Notes under the pieces: generated by a model
What the model was told of the DNA's origin: nothing
What the model saw: the letters and a program-made list of their open reading frames with translations, nothing else
The model's database searches: none
Position numbers and translations under genes: made by a program
Part shown: positions 26,161 through 35,861 of the stretch, one piece after another
How positions within the stretch are numbered: the first letter of the stretch is position 1
How the letters are laid out: each line of letters opens with the position of its first letter
From: Pseudomonadales bacterium
GTDB taxonomy: Bacteria > Pseudomonadota > Gammaproteobacteria > Pseudomonadales > Azotimanducaceae
Length of the DNA stretch: 64,000 nt
Direction of reading: 5' to 3'
NCBI GenBank assembly: GCA_022825925.1
Contig: JAJDVW010000050.1
Coordinates: 39,671-103,670, forward strand

Positions 26161-26523
26161 CGAGAAACTCCCTTGGTCGTTCACACGTGACGGCGGCACA
26201 GTCCCTGTACAGACGCACGGCGCACCTTCAGCCGCACACGTCGATGATCCATGGAAGGCGCTTGCGAGCTTCCGCGCGCCGGCAGGGTCCGACTAAACCG
26301 GACAGACTTCGTGCCACCAGAAGCGGACGATTCAAATCTGCTGCCGACACCACCAGTCCTTCAGGTCGCGCCTCCGCGTGTCTTGTGTTAACAGTGTTCG
26401 GGGCCTGCCCGATGAACGGGTGGACATGAAGATCCTGCGAACGCCTGCGAACGCCTCGCCGGGCCGAAGGCAGGACCCGCGAGTTTCGGACGCGAACCTC
26501 CGGTCCGGCGAGGGATACCCACA
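26161..26523. other. Divergent intergenic region
   Basis: This 363-base gap separates the divergent flavoprotein and the hypothetical at 26524, so it should hold both promoters. I see GTGTTAACAGTGTTC (possible AT-richer promoter area around 26390) and a 10-bp tandem repeat CTGCGAACGC near 26436-26455, but no convincing gene or RNA. Confidence 0.4.
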
Positions 26524-27189
26524 ATGATCAGGAAGCTCATTCTCTGGCCGCTGGCCGCGCTGGCAGCCCTGCTCCTGATCGCCTTCTGGGGGTTTTTCCT
26601 CTCGCCCCGGCCGCCGCTCACGACGGACCCCGCGACCCTCGCGGGCGATGGCAGCGCCCTCGACTACTGCGACCTGCCCGTCCTCGACGGCGGCGGCAAG
26701 CTGGCGGCGGACATCCCCAAGGGCAACACCCCGGATTGCGGCTACAGCCACTTCCCCTTGCCCATCCTCGCGGAGTGCACCGAACCCCTGGTCGAGGGCG
26801 CCGATGACATCCGGGGACTGTGGCTCGGCGTGGAAGGCCGCGTCGGACACGTGGAACGCATCGAGCAGTGCGGGCGCCGCGTGGTCGTCACCAGCAGCGG
26901 GATCATTCACGACTACGGGCCGAACAGCACGCTGGGCGAGAACACGAACGACACGGAAGGCAGCGTGGCGTTCCGCATCGGCGACCGGCCCTACTGCCCC
27001 CGCACATCGGCCAGCATGATCTGGAACCGGGGCGTCCTGGACTTTCACGTCTTCGGCTGGGGACCCGTCGTGGTGCGGCGGTACGTGGACGGCGAGCAGC
27101 TCGTGTGGGAGTACGTGGACGGCAGCGTCACCAGGATGGACCGCATCTGCACCTTGCCTGAAGAGCACAAGATTCCGAGGCGGAGGTAG
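26524..27189 (+). CDS. Hypothetical membrane-anchored protein
   Basis: This 221-residue protein is not recognised. One N-terminal hydrophobic helix (about 5-27, LILWPLAALAALLLIAFWGF) acts as anchor or uncleaved signal, placing the rest in the periplasm. The soluble part has five or more cysteines (YCDLP, PDCGYSHF, ECTEP, EQCGRR, RPYCPRT, ICTLP) that could pair as disulfides, and repeated aromatic strands near the end (FHVFGWGPVVVRRYVDG). It is nine bases ahead of the solute-binding protein gene, so it may function with that transporter. Confidence 0.65.
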   Translation: MIRKLILWPLAALAALLLIAFWGFFLSPRPPLTTDPATLAGDGSALDYCDLPVLDGGGKLAADIPKGNTPDCGYSHFPLPILAECTEPLVEGADDIRGLWLGVEGRVGHVERIEQCGRRVVVTSSGIIHDYGPNSTLGENTNDTEGSVAFRIGDRPYCPRTSASMIWNRGVLDFHVFGWGPVVVRRYVDGEQLVWEYVDGSVTRMDRICTLPEEHKIPRRR

Positions 27190-27198
27190 CGAGAGGCG

Positions 27199-29076
27199 AT
27201 GCGCCGCATGGCAGCGCCCCGCGCGGCCGCCGTGGTCCTGGCCCTCGCCGCCGGTACGGTCTGGCCGGCCGACCACCCCTGCACCGACCCGCAGTACCGC
27301 CACGGCATCTCCTACCTCATGCCCCTGCGCTACGCACCGGACTTCACCCACTTCGCCTATACGAATCCCGAAGCGCCAAAGGGCGGCACGATGCGCGTGG
27401 CGAGGATGGGCACCTTCGACAACTACAACGGCATCGTCGAGATCGGCCGCGTCCCGGACGGCTACGGCGTCACGGAGGGCTTCGTCTACGACAGGCTGCT
27501 CCAGGAGAGTCTCGACGAGCCGGCGGCCGCTTACGTGCGCCTCGCCGACGGCGTCGCGGTGGACACGGACCTCCGCTGGACCGCCTTCCGGATGCGCAAC
27601 GGAGCGCGCTGGCACGACGGGCGTCCGATCACCCGTGACGACGTGCTTTACACCTTCGACGCGATCCGCGAGCACGGTCGCGTGGAGTTGCTGACGGCGC
27701 TGGCCGACCTCGACCGCATCGTTCCCTTCGGCGAACGCGAACTCTGTTTCGTCACTCGGCCCGGCCGGCCGCCGAACCCGATCCTGCCGTTCGTCTACGG
27801 AGTCATGGGCATCCTGCCGAAGCACCACTGGACGGCGCACGATGTCAGCAAGACCACGGCCCAGCCACCCCCCGGCAGCGGGCCCTACCGCGTCGAGGAA
27901 GCCAACTTCGGCCGCACCCTGACGTTCCGCCGGGTCGCCGACTACTGGGGGCGGGACCTGCCCGTCAACCGGGGCCGCTTCAACTTCGAGCGCCTGAAGT
28001 ACGACTACTTTCGCGACGAGAACATCATGCTCGAAGCGCAGAAGGCGGACGTGGTGGACGTGCGCCAGGAACTGACCGCCAGGAACTGGGAGACGGAACA
28101 CCAATTCCCCGCCGTGCGGCAGGGCCTCGTCAAGGCAGAGTTGCGCAAGGGCACGCGCGTGTGGGGCCTGTGGTGGCCGGTTTACTGGAACCTCGACCGG
28201 CCGCGCTTCGCCGACATCCGCGTGCGCGAGGCGCTGTGGCTGCTCTACGATTTCAACTACGTCAATCGCGTCTACTTCCACGGCTTCTTCAACCAGGGCG
28301 TGAGCGTCTTCCAGAACTCCGCCATGGCGCACAGCGGCCGGCCTTCGGCCCGCGAACTCGCGTTGCTCGAGCCGTGGCGCGAACAGGTTCCGGACCGGGT
28401 CTTTACCGAGCCGTTCCGCCACCCCCCGAGCGACGGCTACGGCTTCAGCCGGGAGCACACGGAACGCGCCCTCGCCCTGTTCGACGAGGCCGGCTGGCAC
28501 GTTCGGGAAGGGAAGATGGTGCACAAGGAGACCGGCGCGCCGTTCCGGGTCGACTTCATCTTCGTCCTGACGTCCAGCGCCCGCTCGATCATGCCGTTCG
28601 CCGCGCGGCTGGAGCGGGTCGGCATCGCCACAACGGTGCGCCTGCTGGACGTCTCGCACTGGCTCCACCGCGGCCGCGCGGGGTCCTTCGACGCCACCAG
28701 CGTGGGTTTCGTGCCGAGCTACATGCCGGGGCCCGAACTCGAGGCCCGCTTCGGCAGCGCCAGCGCCGACCTCGGCTACGGTGCGAACTGGGGCAGGACC
28801 CGGGACTCGGCCGTCGACAGCCTGACCGAGTCCATCAAGCAGGCGCGCACCGCGGAAGAACTCTTCGCGGCGACGCGCGCGCTCGACCGCGTGCTGATGT
28901 GGAACTTCTACCTGCTCCCCGGACCGTCGACGCCCGGCATGCGCCTGACCTGGTGGGACCGTTTCGGCGAGGTCCGCAACGACAAGCTCTCCTGGGTGCC
29001 GTACGTGGATACCTGGTGGTGGGACGAGCGCAAGGCGGCGCGGGTCAGTGCAGGGATCGCGTCCCTCGAGGAGTGA
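27199..29076 (+). CDS. ABC-type peptide solute-binding protein (YejA-like)
   Basis: This 625-residue periplasmic binding protein of the SBP family 5 has a signal peptide ending around residue 24 (AAGTVWPA). HFAYTNPEAPKGGTMRVARMG at the mature N-terminus is typical of YejA-type components of oligopeptide or microcin C importers; only part is quoted as evidence. NGARWHDGRPITRDDVLYTF and the long C-terminal lobe are complete. No permease or ATPase genes adjoin it, so it is either an orphan or works with a distant transporter. Confidence 0.88.
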   Translation: MRRMAAPRAAAVVLALAAGTVWPADHPCTDPQYRHGISYLMPLRYAPDFTHFAYTNPEAPKGGTMRVARMGTFDNYNGIVEIGRVPDGYGVTEGFVYDRLLQESLDEPAAAYVRLADGVAVDTDLRWTAFRMRNGARWHDGRPITRDDVLYTFDAIREHGRVELLTALADLDRIVPFGERELCFVTRPGRPPNPILPFVYGVMGILPKHHWTAHDVSKTTAQPPPGSGPYRVEEANFGRTLTFRRVADYWGRDLPVNRGRFNFERLKYDYFRDENIMLEAQKADVVDVRQELTARNWETEHQFPAVRQGLVKAELRKGTRVWGLWWPVYWNLDRPRFADIRVREALWLLYDFNYVNRVYFHGFFNQGVSVFQNSAMAHSGRPSARELALLEPWREQVPDRVFTEPFRHPPSDGYGFSREHTERALALFDEAGWHVREGKMVHKETGAPFRVDFIFVLTSSARSIMPFAARLERVGIATTVRLLDVSHWLHRGRAGSFDATSVGFVPSYMPGPELEARFGSASADLGYGANWGRTRDSAVDSLTESIKQARTAEELFAATRALDRVLMWNFYLLPGPSTPGMRLTWWDRFGEVRNDKLSWVPYVDTWWWDERKAARVSAGIASLEE

Positions 29077-29109
29077 AACGGCAACGGATGCCGCAGGCGA
29101 CGCGGCCGG

Positions 29110-31446
29110 TCAGAGATCAATGCCGGCGGTCAGGGTCACCATTCTCGGCGGACCAAGGAAGTACCTGCCGCCCTGGTCCCCGTCGGGGCCGGACAGGTAG
29201 CGCTCGTTGCCGACGTTGCTGGCGTTCAACCGCAGCGTCAGGCGTTTCGATCCCGGGAGGGCGCGCTCGTACCGGGCCGCGAAACCCGCGAGGACGTAGG
29301 ACGGGACGGTCTCGGTGTTGGCCGGATCTCCAGGCCGGTCGCCGACGAACTTGGCGTGCACGTTCAACTGGAACGGCGCGCCGAACAGGCGGCGGCTCCA
29401 GGTGAGTTCGCCGAACCACATCGTCGCCGGCGCGTTGGCGAGACGTCCGCCGGCGCGGATGCCCTCCCCGAGGACATCCTCGGTGTACTCCGCGCGCAAC
29501 CTCGACCAGGAGCCGTAGAGACGGAGGGTTTCGGTCGCGTCGAACACGGCGACCAGCTCGAACCCCGAACCGCGCACGCCGCCGATGTTGAGCAATTGCA
29601 CGGCGCCCTGCAGGTACTGGTCGCCGCCCTCGGCCGCCACGTTCACCGCCCCGAGGCGGTGGCGGAAGCGTTGCGTGAACGCCTGCGCGACCAGACCTGT
29701 GCGGTCGCCGTTCCAGCGGACCCCGACGTCCGTGTTGTCCGCCAGTTCCGGAGCCAGCGCGTCGGTGGTGCCCCCGGCGAGCAGTCGGTCGGCCAGCATG
29801 CGCGCGTTGCGGGACCAGGAGGCGAAGACCTCGGTACCCGCCGCGACGCGGTAGACCGCCCCGAACTTGGGCAGCCAGCGTTCGCGGACCTGCTGGCGCT
29901 TCGCTCCTTCGAGGCGAGCTGCATAGCGCGTGGCAACGTCGTGGAAGACCGTTCCGGCAGTCGCTTCCACCGGACCGAACGCGAGTCCGTACTCGGCGTA
30001 CAGCCGGGTCGTGTCGGTGTCGAAGCTGCGGTCGAAGTGGATCCAGTGCAGGTCGGCGTGCGCCGGACGCAGCGTGCCGGGGTCGCTCCGCCGCAGGTCG
30101 AACCACCGCCGGTCGTTGCGACGGTCGCGTCGTTCCAGCCACCCGCCCAGCTTGAAGGCATGCCTGCCGCGGTGCCAGCCGGCCTCGGCAGTCAGCCCCT
30201 GGCGACTCGTCCGGTATCCCGAACGTCGGCGGGAAGCGATCCGCTCGGCGCCCTCGCAGTCGAAGTCGGGCCGGACCGCAAAGTCGACCAGGGCGTCCTC
30301 GTGAACGTCCGCCAGGCAGGCCAGGTGCGCGACGTCGGTGCCGGGCACCGGGACCAGGGCGCCCGAGGGTGTCCGCTCGAACGTGCCGGCGAAGAACTCC
30401 CGGGCGCCCCGGGTACCCTCGGCGCGGCCGTCCAGGGTGGCGACGCGGTACGGGGGAATCCACCAGCCCCATCCGCGCTGCGCATGCGCGTATGGCGAGA
30501 GGTGCACATCGACGCCGGCGACGATGCCGCGCAGCTCGAGCGCAACGGCCTTGTCCCATCGCGTCCCGCCCCATCCCGGCCGCCACCGGCCGGCGTCGTG
30601 GATGTCGAACGCGTCGACGAGACCGTCGCGCTTCGGGTCGCGGCGGAATTCGGCAAGCGTGACCGAGTCGTAGTCCGTCTCGTTGCGGTAGTTCCATGCG
30701 CCCCGCAGGGTCGCCGTCCAGTCGCGGCCGAGCGCTCCCACCGCCTTCAGGTCCACGTGCCTGCGGTCGAACGTACCGGCGCCCTTGCCGATCCACGGCC
30801 GCAGCCCGGTCTCCGAGTAGCTCACGTACGACGAGAAACCTCCGGCGAGTTCGCCGGTCTCGAGCCGCCCGAACGCCCGGTGCAGGCCGTGCCCGCCCTC
30901 TCCGTACGCGAGGTTCAGCCCGAAGTCCGGCCGCGGCTCCCGCGTGTGGTAGTGCAGCGTGCCGCCCAGCGCCGTGTTGGAGGCGCTGCCGATGTCGGCC
31001 GCGTTCTGCGCGACCTCCACGAGCGCCACGTTCTCTGCGTCGACGAAGACGTTCGGCTTCTGGCCGCCGCCATACGCGGGGTCGCCTCCGGGCATGCGGT
31101 CGATCATGTAGCCGATCTGGGAGGTATCCCGCGTGTTGGCCATGCCGCGCACGGAAACCCGCGTCGACCAGTTGTTGCCGCCGACGGCGTCGCCGAACTG
31201 GACGTTGACGCCGGGCAGGCGGTCGATCACGCGCAGGACGTCGGTCGCCGGCGCGTGGGTCTCGACCATCGCGGCATCGACCGTGGTGTTCGCGCGGGTC
31301 TTGCCGAAGCCGAGCAGGCCGGCGCGAGCCGTGACGACGATCTCTTCGATGACCGGCGAGCCGTCGTCGGCCCACGCCGGCCCCGCCAGGGTGGCCAGGG
31401 CGATCAACGCCCACGGCGACAGGACGGGTAGGCAGGTCACGTGCAT
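29110..31446 (-). CDS. TonB-dependent outer-membrane receptor
   Basis: This 778-residue receptor has a signal peptide (ALIALATLAGPAWA at about 14-27), a TonB box-like segment EEIVVTARAG, a plug domain (VIDRLPGVNVQFGD, VSVRGM) and a barrel ending MVTLTAGIDL with a terminal hydrophobic residue instead of Phe. Uptake substrate is unknown. The barrel contains a Cys pair (HLACLAD...FDCEGAE) that may be a disulfide in an extracellular loop. It converges with the solute-binding protein gene across 33 bases, which may link outer- and inner-membrane steps of one import route. Confidence 0.9.
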   Translation of the reverse strand: MHVTCLPVLSPWALIALATLAGPAWADDGSPVIEEIVVTARAGLLGFGKTRANTTVDAAMVETHAPATDVLRVIDRLPGVNVQFGDAVGGNNWSTRVSVRGMANTRDTSQIGYMIDRMPGGDPAYGGGQKPNVFVDAENVALVEVAQNAADIGSASNTALGGTLHYHTREPRPDFGLNLAYGEGGHGLHRAFGRLETGELAGGFSSYVSYSETGLRPWIGKGAGTFDRRHVDLKAVGALGRDWTATLRGAWNYRNETDYDSVTLAEFRRDPKRDGLVDAFDIHDAGRWRPGWGGTRWDKAVALELRGIVAGVDVHLSPYAHAQRGWGWWIPPYRVATLDGRAEGTRGAREFFAGTFERTPSGALVPVPGTDVAHLACLADVHEDALVDFAVRPDFDCEGAERIASRRRSGYRTSRQGLTAEAGWHRGRHAFKLGGWLERRDRRNDRRWFDLRRSDPGTLRPAHADLHWIHFDRSFDTDTTRLYAEYGLAFGPVEATAGTVFHDVATRYAARLEGAKRQQVRERWLPKFGAVYRVAAGTEVFASWSRNARMLADRLLAGGTTDALAPELADNTDVGVRWNGDRTGLVAQAFTQRFRHRLGAVNVAAEGGDQYLQGAVQLLNIGGVRGSGFELVAVFDATETLRLYGSWSRLRAEYTEDVLGEGIRAGGRLANAPATMWFGELTWSRRLFGAPFQLNVHAKFVGDRPGDPANTETVPSYVLAGFAARYERALPGSKRLTLRLNASNVGNERYLSGPDGDQGGRYFLGPPRMVTLTAGIDL

Positions 31447-31491
31447 CCCCGAAGAGCCCGCTGCAAGCCGCGGTCGAATTCGGCGCCGGCC

Positions 31492-32280
31492 CTACCGACC
31501 CGTGAACCGCGCCTCCCGCTTCTCCAGGAACGCGCGCACGCCCTCGCGGTGGTCCTCGCTCCGGAAGCACGCCTGCAGCGCCTTGAAACTCTCGGGGATG
31601 TGCTCCTCCACGCTGCGGGAGAACCCGTCGTAGACGAGCTGCTTGGTCAGGCGGTGCGAGAACGGCGAGCCGCGCAGGATGGCGTCGGCCAGCTCGCGGG
31701 TCCGGTCCGCGAGGTCTTCCGGCGCCACGACGTCGTGGGCGTAGCCGATCTCCCGCGCCTCGTCGGCGAGGAGGAAGCGGCCCGTATAGAGCAGTTCGAG
31801 CGCCCTCGGCACGCCGATCAGGCGCGGCAGCAGCCAGCTCCCGGCGCCCGTGTCCGGCACGAGGCCGCGCTGGGCGAAGATCCAGGAGATCCGGGCGCGG
31901 GTGCTCAGGATGCGGATGTCCGCGTGGCTCGTGAACTCCGCGCCCATGCCGACGGCGAAGCCATCGACGGCGCAGACGGTGGGCTTCGGGCACGACGCCA
32001 GCGCCCACCAGCCAATGTCCGGTTTCCGGTCCGTGACGGTGCCCTCCCGCTCTTCCGGCGATTGCTCGTCGAGGTCCGAGAGGTCCGTTCCCGCGCAGAA
32101 GCTGCCGCCGGCGCCCGTGACCACCAGCACGTGCACCGCATCGTCGTTGCCGGCCTCCCGGATGAGCCGGCCGTACTCGGCGTTCATCGCGTGGGTCATG
32201 GCGTTGCGGCGCTCGGGGCGATCGATCGTGATGGTGGCGACGCGGTCTTCCACCGCGTAGCCGACGTTCTCGTGGGTCAT
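31492..32280 (-). CDS. Enoyl-CoA hydratase/isomerase family protein
   Basis: This 262-residue crotonase-fold protein has RNAMTHAMNAE at 25-35, the oxyanion-hole segments GAGGSFCAGTDLSDL and GFAVGMGAEF, and GLVPDTGAGSWLLPRLIG. The second catalytic Glu position of hydratases reads D in VPDTG, which is common in variant members, so hydratase versus isomerase activity is open. The C-terminal EKREARFTGR is typical. It starts 32 bases after the molybdo-hydroxylase gene on the same strand. Confidence 0.88.
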   Translation of the reverse strand: MTHENVGYAVEDRVATITIDRPERRNAMTHAMNAEYGRLIREAGNDDAVHVLVVTGAGGSFCAGTDLSDLDEQSPEEREGTVTDRKPDIGWWALASCPKPTVCAVDGFAVGMGAEFTSHADIRILSTRARISWIFAQRGLVPDTGAGSWLLPRLIGVPRALELLYTGRFLLADEAREIGYAHDVVAPEDLADRTRELADAILRGSPFSHRLTKQLVYDGFSRSVEEHIPESFKALQACFRSEDHREGVRAFLEKREARFTGR

Positions 32281-32312
32281 GGGCTCCTCCGACCGTGCGT
32301 TGCGCGCCGATT

Positions 32313-34913
32313 CTATAGTCCGGCCGCGACCCGCCGCAGGCGCTCCGGCGACATGGGCAGGTCCCGGACGCGCAGCCCCGTGGCCGTGAAGACCGCATTG
32401 GCGAGGGCGGCCGACGTCGGCCCCACGGTCGCCTCGCCGGCGCCGAGCGGGTCCGATTCGGGGCGATCGAGGAGCACGGTTCGTACCCGGGGCACCTCGC
32501 TGAACCGCAGGATCGGGTAACTCTCCCAGTCGCGGCTGGCCACGGCTCCGTTCTCGTCGAACTCCACGGCCTCCTTCAGGCACCAGGAGAGCGCCTGGAT
32601 CGCGCCGCCCTCGAGCTGGTTGCGCAGGCCGTCCGGGTCGATGACGCGTCCCGCATCAGCCGCGATCCAGAGGTGCTCGATCCGGATCTCCGCGCGCTCC
32701 TCGTCCACCGCGACCTCCGCCACCACCGCAGCGCAGCACTGCCGGTTCTTGTACCGCGCGATGCCCATGCCCCTGGGTCCGTCCAGGCCGCCGGCCAGTT
32801 CGAGCACGGCGTCCAGCACGGCCAGCGCGCGCTCATCGTGGGCCATGTGCATCCGGCGGAACGCGTCCGGGGCCACGCCGGCCGCGAGCGCGAGTTCGTC
32901 CATGAACGACTCTATGGCGAACACGTTCCCCTGCGCGCCAAGCCCGCGCAGCGCGGAGGTGCGTACCGGGGCGTCGCGGAGGAAGTGCTTCGTGACGCGC
33001 TGGTCGGCAAAGGCGTACAGCGGCACCGCGTTGCGGTGGATGCCTACCTCCGGCGCCCGCGCCGGTTGCGAACGCGTCGGCGCCAGCGGCTCCTCCAGCA
33101 ACCGGGCCGCGAGCAGGTCCACCCCCGGCGCGCGGGGATGCGGGCGGGCGACGTGGGTGAAGCCGTAGACGTCGTGGCTCCACGTTGCGACGCGTCCCAC
33201 TTCGTCCAGGTCCGCGGCGAGTTCCAGGTACATCGGGGGCCCGAGCGGCTCGAACGCGTGTTCGTCCGCGCGCGACCACTTGAGGAGCACCGTTGCCCCG
33301 GGCCTGGCCCGGGCCACCAGCGCGGCGTCCAGGGCGACGTCGTCCGCGCCGTTGTGTCCGTAGCATCCGGCGCCCGCGACGTGGCGGATCTCGATGCGGT
33401 CCGGGTCGACGGACAGGGCGCGCGCCAACACCCGCCGCAAGGGCTCCACGCCCTGGCTGGAGCACTCGACGTACAGCATGCCGGCATCCCACTTCGCCAG
33501 CGCCGCGGAGGGGCCGAGGGAACCGTGCATCAGGAACGGGCGCGAATAGGAGGCGCGACGCTGCGTCGCCGGAACGAAGGGCGCTCCGTCTGTCGGCACA
33601 CCGCCGCGCAGCGGTAGAGCGATCGCGTCGCGTCGCCGGGACGCATCGATCTCGAAGCCCGCTGGGGGCGACTCCACCAGGCGCCAACGCGCCTCACGCC
33701 CGACGCGTTCCGTCAGCGCCACCGCTTCGGACTCTTCCGGATGCGCGACGGCGACGAAGCTGCCGTCCACGACCAGGGCGCCGGGCGCGGACACGGTCGC
33801 GGGCAGGTCTTCCAGGCGGTGATGCAGCGACGGCGGCAGGACCACCCGCGCGTGCAGCGTGGCCTCGCGGTCATGGACGAACGCCGGACCGGACGCCTTG
33901 TCCTCTACGTCGATCCGACGGTGGTCTTCCCTGCCTGTCAGGCGGTAGTCCCGCGGCGCCTTCTCGGGGACGCGAAACGTCATCTCCACATCAAGGCCGT
34001 CTGCCGCAAGCTGCCAGTAGACCATGCGCTCGTTCACGCCGAGCGCCGAGATCTCGCCATCGACCACCGTCAGGTCTTCCGCGGCGACGCCGAGCCTTTC
34101 CGCCGCACGCGCGAGGAGCACCCGGCGCGCCCACGCACTCGCCTGCCGCAACGCGGCGCCGCTCGTCTCGATGGACATGGAGCCTGCCGTAACGCCCTCG
34201 TCCGGCGTGTGTCCCGTGTGGGCGGAGACGACGGAGACCCGCTCCGGCGCCACGTCGAGTTCCTCGGCGACCACGATCCGGAGCGCCGTGAGGATGCCCT
34301 GTCCGATCTCGACCTTGCCAGTCATGGCCCGCACGCCGCCGTCGTCCGTCAGGCGGATCCAGCGGGCGAGCGACGGCGTCGCGGCGAGTGCCGGAGGCAG
34401 CGGACGGTCATCCGGCAGGGTGTCACCGGCCTGCTCGACGGCGTTCCACTGGGGCGGCGACTCCAGGGACTCGCCCCTGGCCAAAGCGGTCAACGCACGC
34501 AGCACGCGCGGATGGCTGCCACAGCGACACAGTTGCGGGTCCAGCGCTTCCGCGATCGCGGCGGGCTCCGGACGCGGGTCCTTCCGGAACAGGGCTTCCG
34601 CCGCCACGACGATGCCCGGCAGGCAGAATCCGCACTGGGTCGCGTTGGCCTCGATCAGGGCGCGCCGCACCGGCGTGTCGAGGCCCGCGGCCGTCTCGAC
34701 GTGCCGGCCGTCCACGCCGCGTGCGGCGAGCGTACACGCATAGGTCGGGGAACCGTCGACGAGCACCCGACAGGTCCCGCACTGCTCGAGGCCGCACCCG
34801 ACCTTGGGCGTGAGGTCCCCGACCCGCCGACTCCGGAGTACGTACCCCAGTGCCGTGTCCGCGTCTTCCTCGGGGACGTCCACATTACGGCCGTTGAGTC
34901 GGAAACGGACCAT
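32313..34913 (-). CDS. Single-chain Fe-S/molybdopterin hydroxylase (IorA-IorB-like fusion)
   Basis: This 866-residue protein joins two subunits that are usually separate. Residues 1-160 form the small subunit, with a plant-type 2Fe-2S site (C40, C45, C48, C60) and the second 2Fe-2S site (C94, C97, C129, C131). From about 180 onward it is the molybdopterin large subunit, with GKVEIGQGILTAL, GAGCYGHNGADDVALD, the ALRGLGAQGN segment and catalytic Glu around 827 in GAGEATVGPT. It lacks an FAD domain and any CxxCH heme motif, so the electron acceptor is unknown. It resembles isoquinoline 1-oxidoreductase-type aldehyde/heterocycle hydroxylases. Its ATG overlaps the stop of the upstream gene by one base. 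Confidence 0.82.
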   Translation of the reverse strand: MVRFRLNGRNVDVPEEDADTALGYVLRSRRVGDLTPKVGCGLEQCGTCRVLVDGSPTYACTLAARGVDGRHVETAAGLDTPVRRALIEANATQCGFCLPGIVVAAEALFRKDPRPEPAAIAEALDPQLCRCGSHPRVLRALTALARGESLESPPQWNAVEQAGDTLPDDRPLPPALAATPSLARWIRLTDDGGVRAMTGKVEIGQGILTALRIVVAEELDVAPERVSVVSAHTGHTPDEGVTAGSMSIETSGAALRQASAWARRVLLARAAERLGVAAEDLTVVDGEISALGVNERMVYWQLAADGLDVEMTFRVPEKAPRDYRLTGREDHRRIDVEDKASGPAFVHDREATLHARVVLPPSLHHRLEDLPATVSAPGALVVDGSFVAVAHPEESEAVALTERVGREARWRLVESPPAGFEIDASRRRDAIALPLRGGVPTDGAPFVPATQRRASYSRPFLMHGSLGPSAALAKWDAGMLYVECSSQGVEPLRRVLARALSVDPDRIEIRHVAGAGCYGHNGADDVALDAALVARARPGATVLLKWSRADEHAFEPLGPPMYLELAADLDEVGRVATWSHDVYGFTHVARPHPRAPGVDLLAARLLEEPLAPTRSQPARAPEVGIHRNAVPLYAFADQRVTKHFLRDAPVRTSALRGLGAQGNVFAIESFMDELALAAGVAPDAFRRMHMAHDERALAVLDAVLELAGGLDGPRGMGIARYKNRQCCAAVVAEVAVDEERAEIRIEHLWIAADAGRVIDPDGLRNQLEGGAIQALSWCLKEAVEFDENGAVASRDWESYPILRFSEVPRVRTVLLDRPESDPLGAGEATVGPTSAALANAVFTATGLRVRDLPMSPERLRRVAAGL

Positions 34914-35830
34914 CAGCCCAGCGCTCCGAGCAGCGCGTCTTCGTGGCCGAGGCCGAGCACCCAGGCCTCCTCGGTCTCGACGATACGCCGCTGTTCCGCC
35001 GTCAACGCGGGCGATCCCGAGAAGAGTTCCGCCAACCCGTCCCCCGCATCCAGACGCGCGAACGCGTCGGCGTTCACCCGCACCTGCGCCGCGTCCAGGA
35101 TCTCGCCCGCACCTCGCCGGTCCGCCACCGCCTTGTGCAGGAGCGACGGATAAAGCTCCGCGCACACGACCGGCGCGTCAGGCACTCGCAGCCCGCCATC
35201 CAGCGGCCACACCGCCAACCGGCCCCGCAGGCGGGGCGCCCGCCGCAGCCGGTCGAGCGCCGGCAGGCCGACGAGCAGTTGCGACCCGACAGAACCGGCG
35301 TAGGCAAGCTGCCAGACCGTTTTCGCGCCTTTCGCATGTACGTCCGAGAGGCGTCTTTCCGGGGGGTGCGACCCGCGGCACGTGCGGTCCCGGGCGCGGG
35401 TGGGCACGTCCGGATGGCGCCACGCCGCCGGGCGTCCCCAGCACGGGCCGATTCCGGGATAGCGGCGGTTGATCTCTTCGGCCACGCCGTAACGGTTGTT
35501 GCCATTGTCGACGGCATCCTCGATGCGGGCGACGAGCCAGTCCCAGAGCGCGAACGCCGACGATTGCCCGGTCAAGTGCCGGGCCACCCCGACGGGATAG
35601 CCGAACGGGAAATCGAAGCCGACCAGCACCCGCCGGTGCGCCTCCAATTCGGACGCAAGGAGGTCCTCCAGGCGGGCCACCGCCTGATGCCGCGTACGCT
35701 CGTACCCGGGAGGCCCAACGACCCCGTCGCGGGCCACCGCCCACCAGATGGAGTCCTTCGTCGGTCGCCTTGGACCCGGCTTGGATCGCGCCGACCAGTC
35801 GACGACAACGTGGGTGTCGAAGAGCGCCAC
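34913..35830 (-). CDS. Unknown protein coupled to the molybdo-hydroxylase
   Basis: This 305-residue protein has no function I can name with confidence. It starts DTHVVVDWSARSKP, has a second acidic strand VLVGFDFPFGYPVGVARH and a late EDALLGAL, a spacing that recalls RNase-H-like DUF429-type proteins; this is weak inference. It contains several Cys (GPCWGR, DRTCRGSH, APVVCAEL). Stop and start with the next gene share a base (TGATG), meaning strict translational coupling to the Fe-S/Mo enzyme and perhaps a role in its cofactor insertion or maturation. Confidence 0.6.
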   Translation of the reverse strand: MALFDTHVVVDWSARSKPGPRRPTKDSIWWAVARDGVVGPPGYERTRHQAVARLEDLLASELEAHRRVLVGFDFPFGYPVGVARHLTGQSSAFALWDWLVARIEDAVDNGNNRYGVAEEINRRYPGIGPCWGRPAAWRHPDVPTRARDRTCRGSHPPERRLSDVHAKGAKTVWQLAYAGSVGSQLLVGLPALDRLRRAPRLRGRLAVWPLDGGLRVPDAPVVCAELYPSLLHKAVADRRGAGEILDAAQVRVNADAFARLDAGDGLAELFSGSPALTAEQRRIVETEEAWVLGLGHEDALLGALG

Positions 35831-35861
35831 GCGCCCTGTGCCAGTCGGGCGAGTCGAGGCG

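Noticed and set aside
26330..26366. tRNA-like end with a TTCAAAT loop and ACCACCA
   Set aside because: The stem that pairs (AGCGG/CTGCT) leaves an 11-base loop instead of seven, spacing to CCA is wrong, and no matching acceptor 5' strand or anticodon arm is present.
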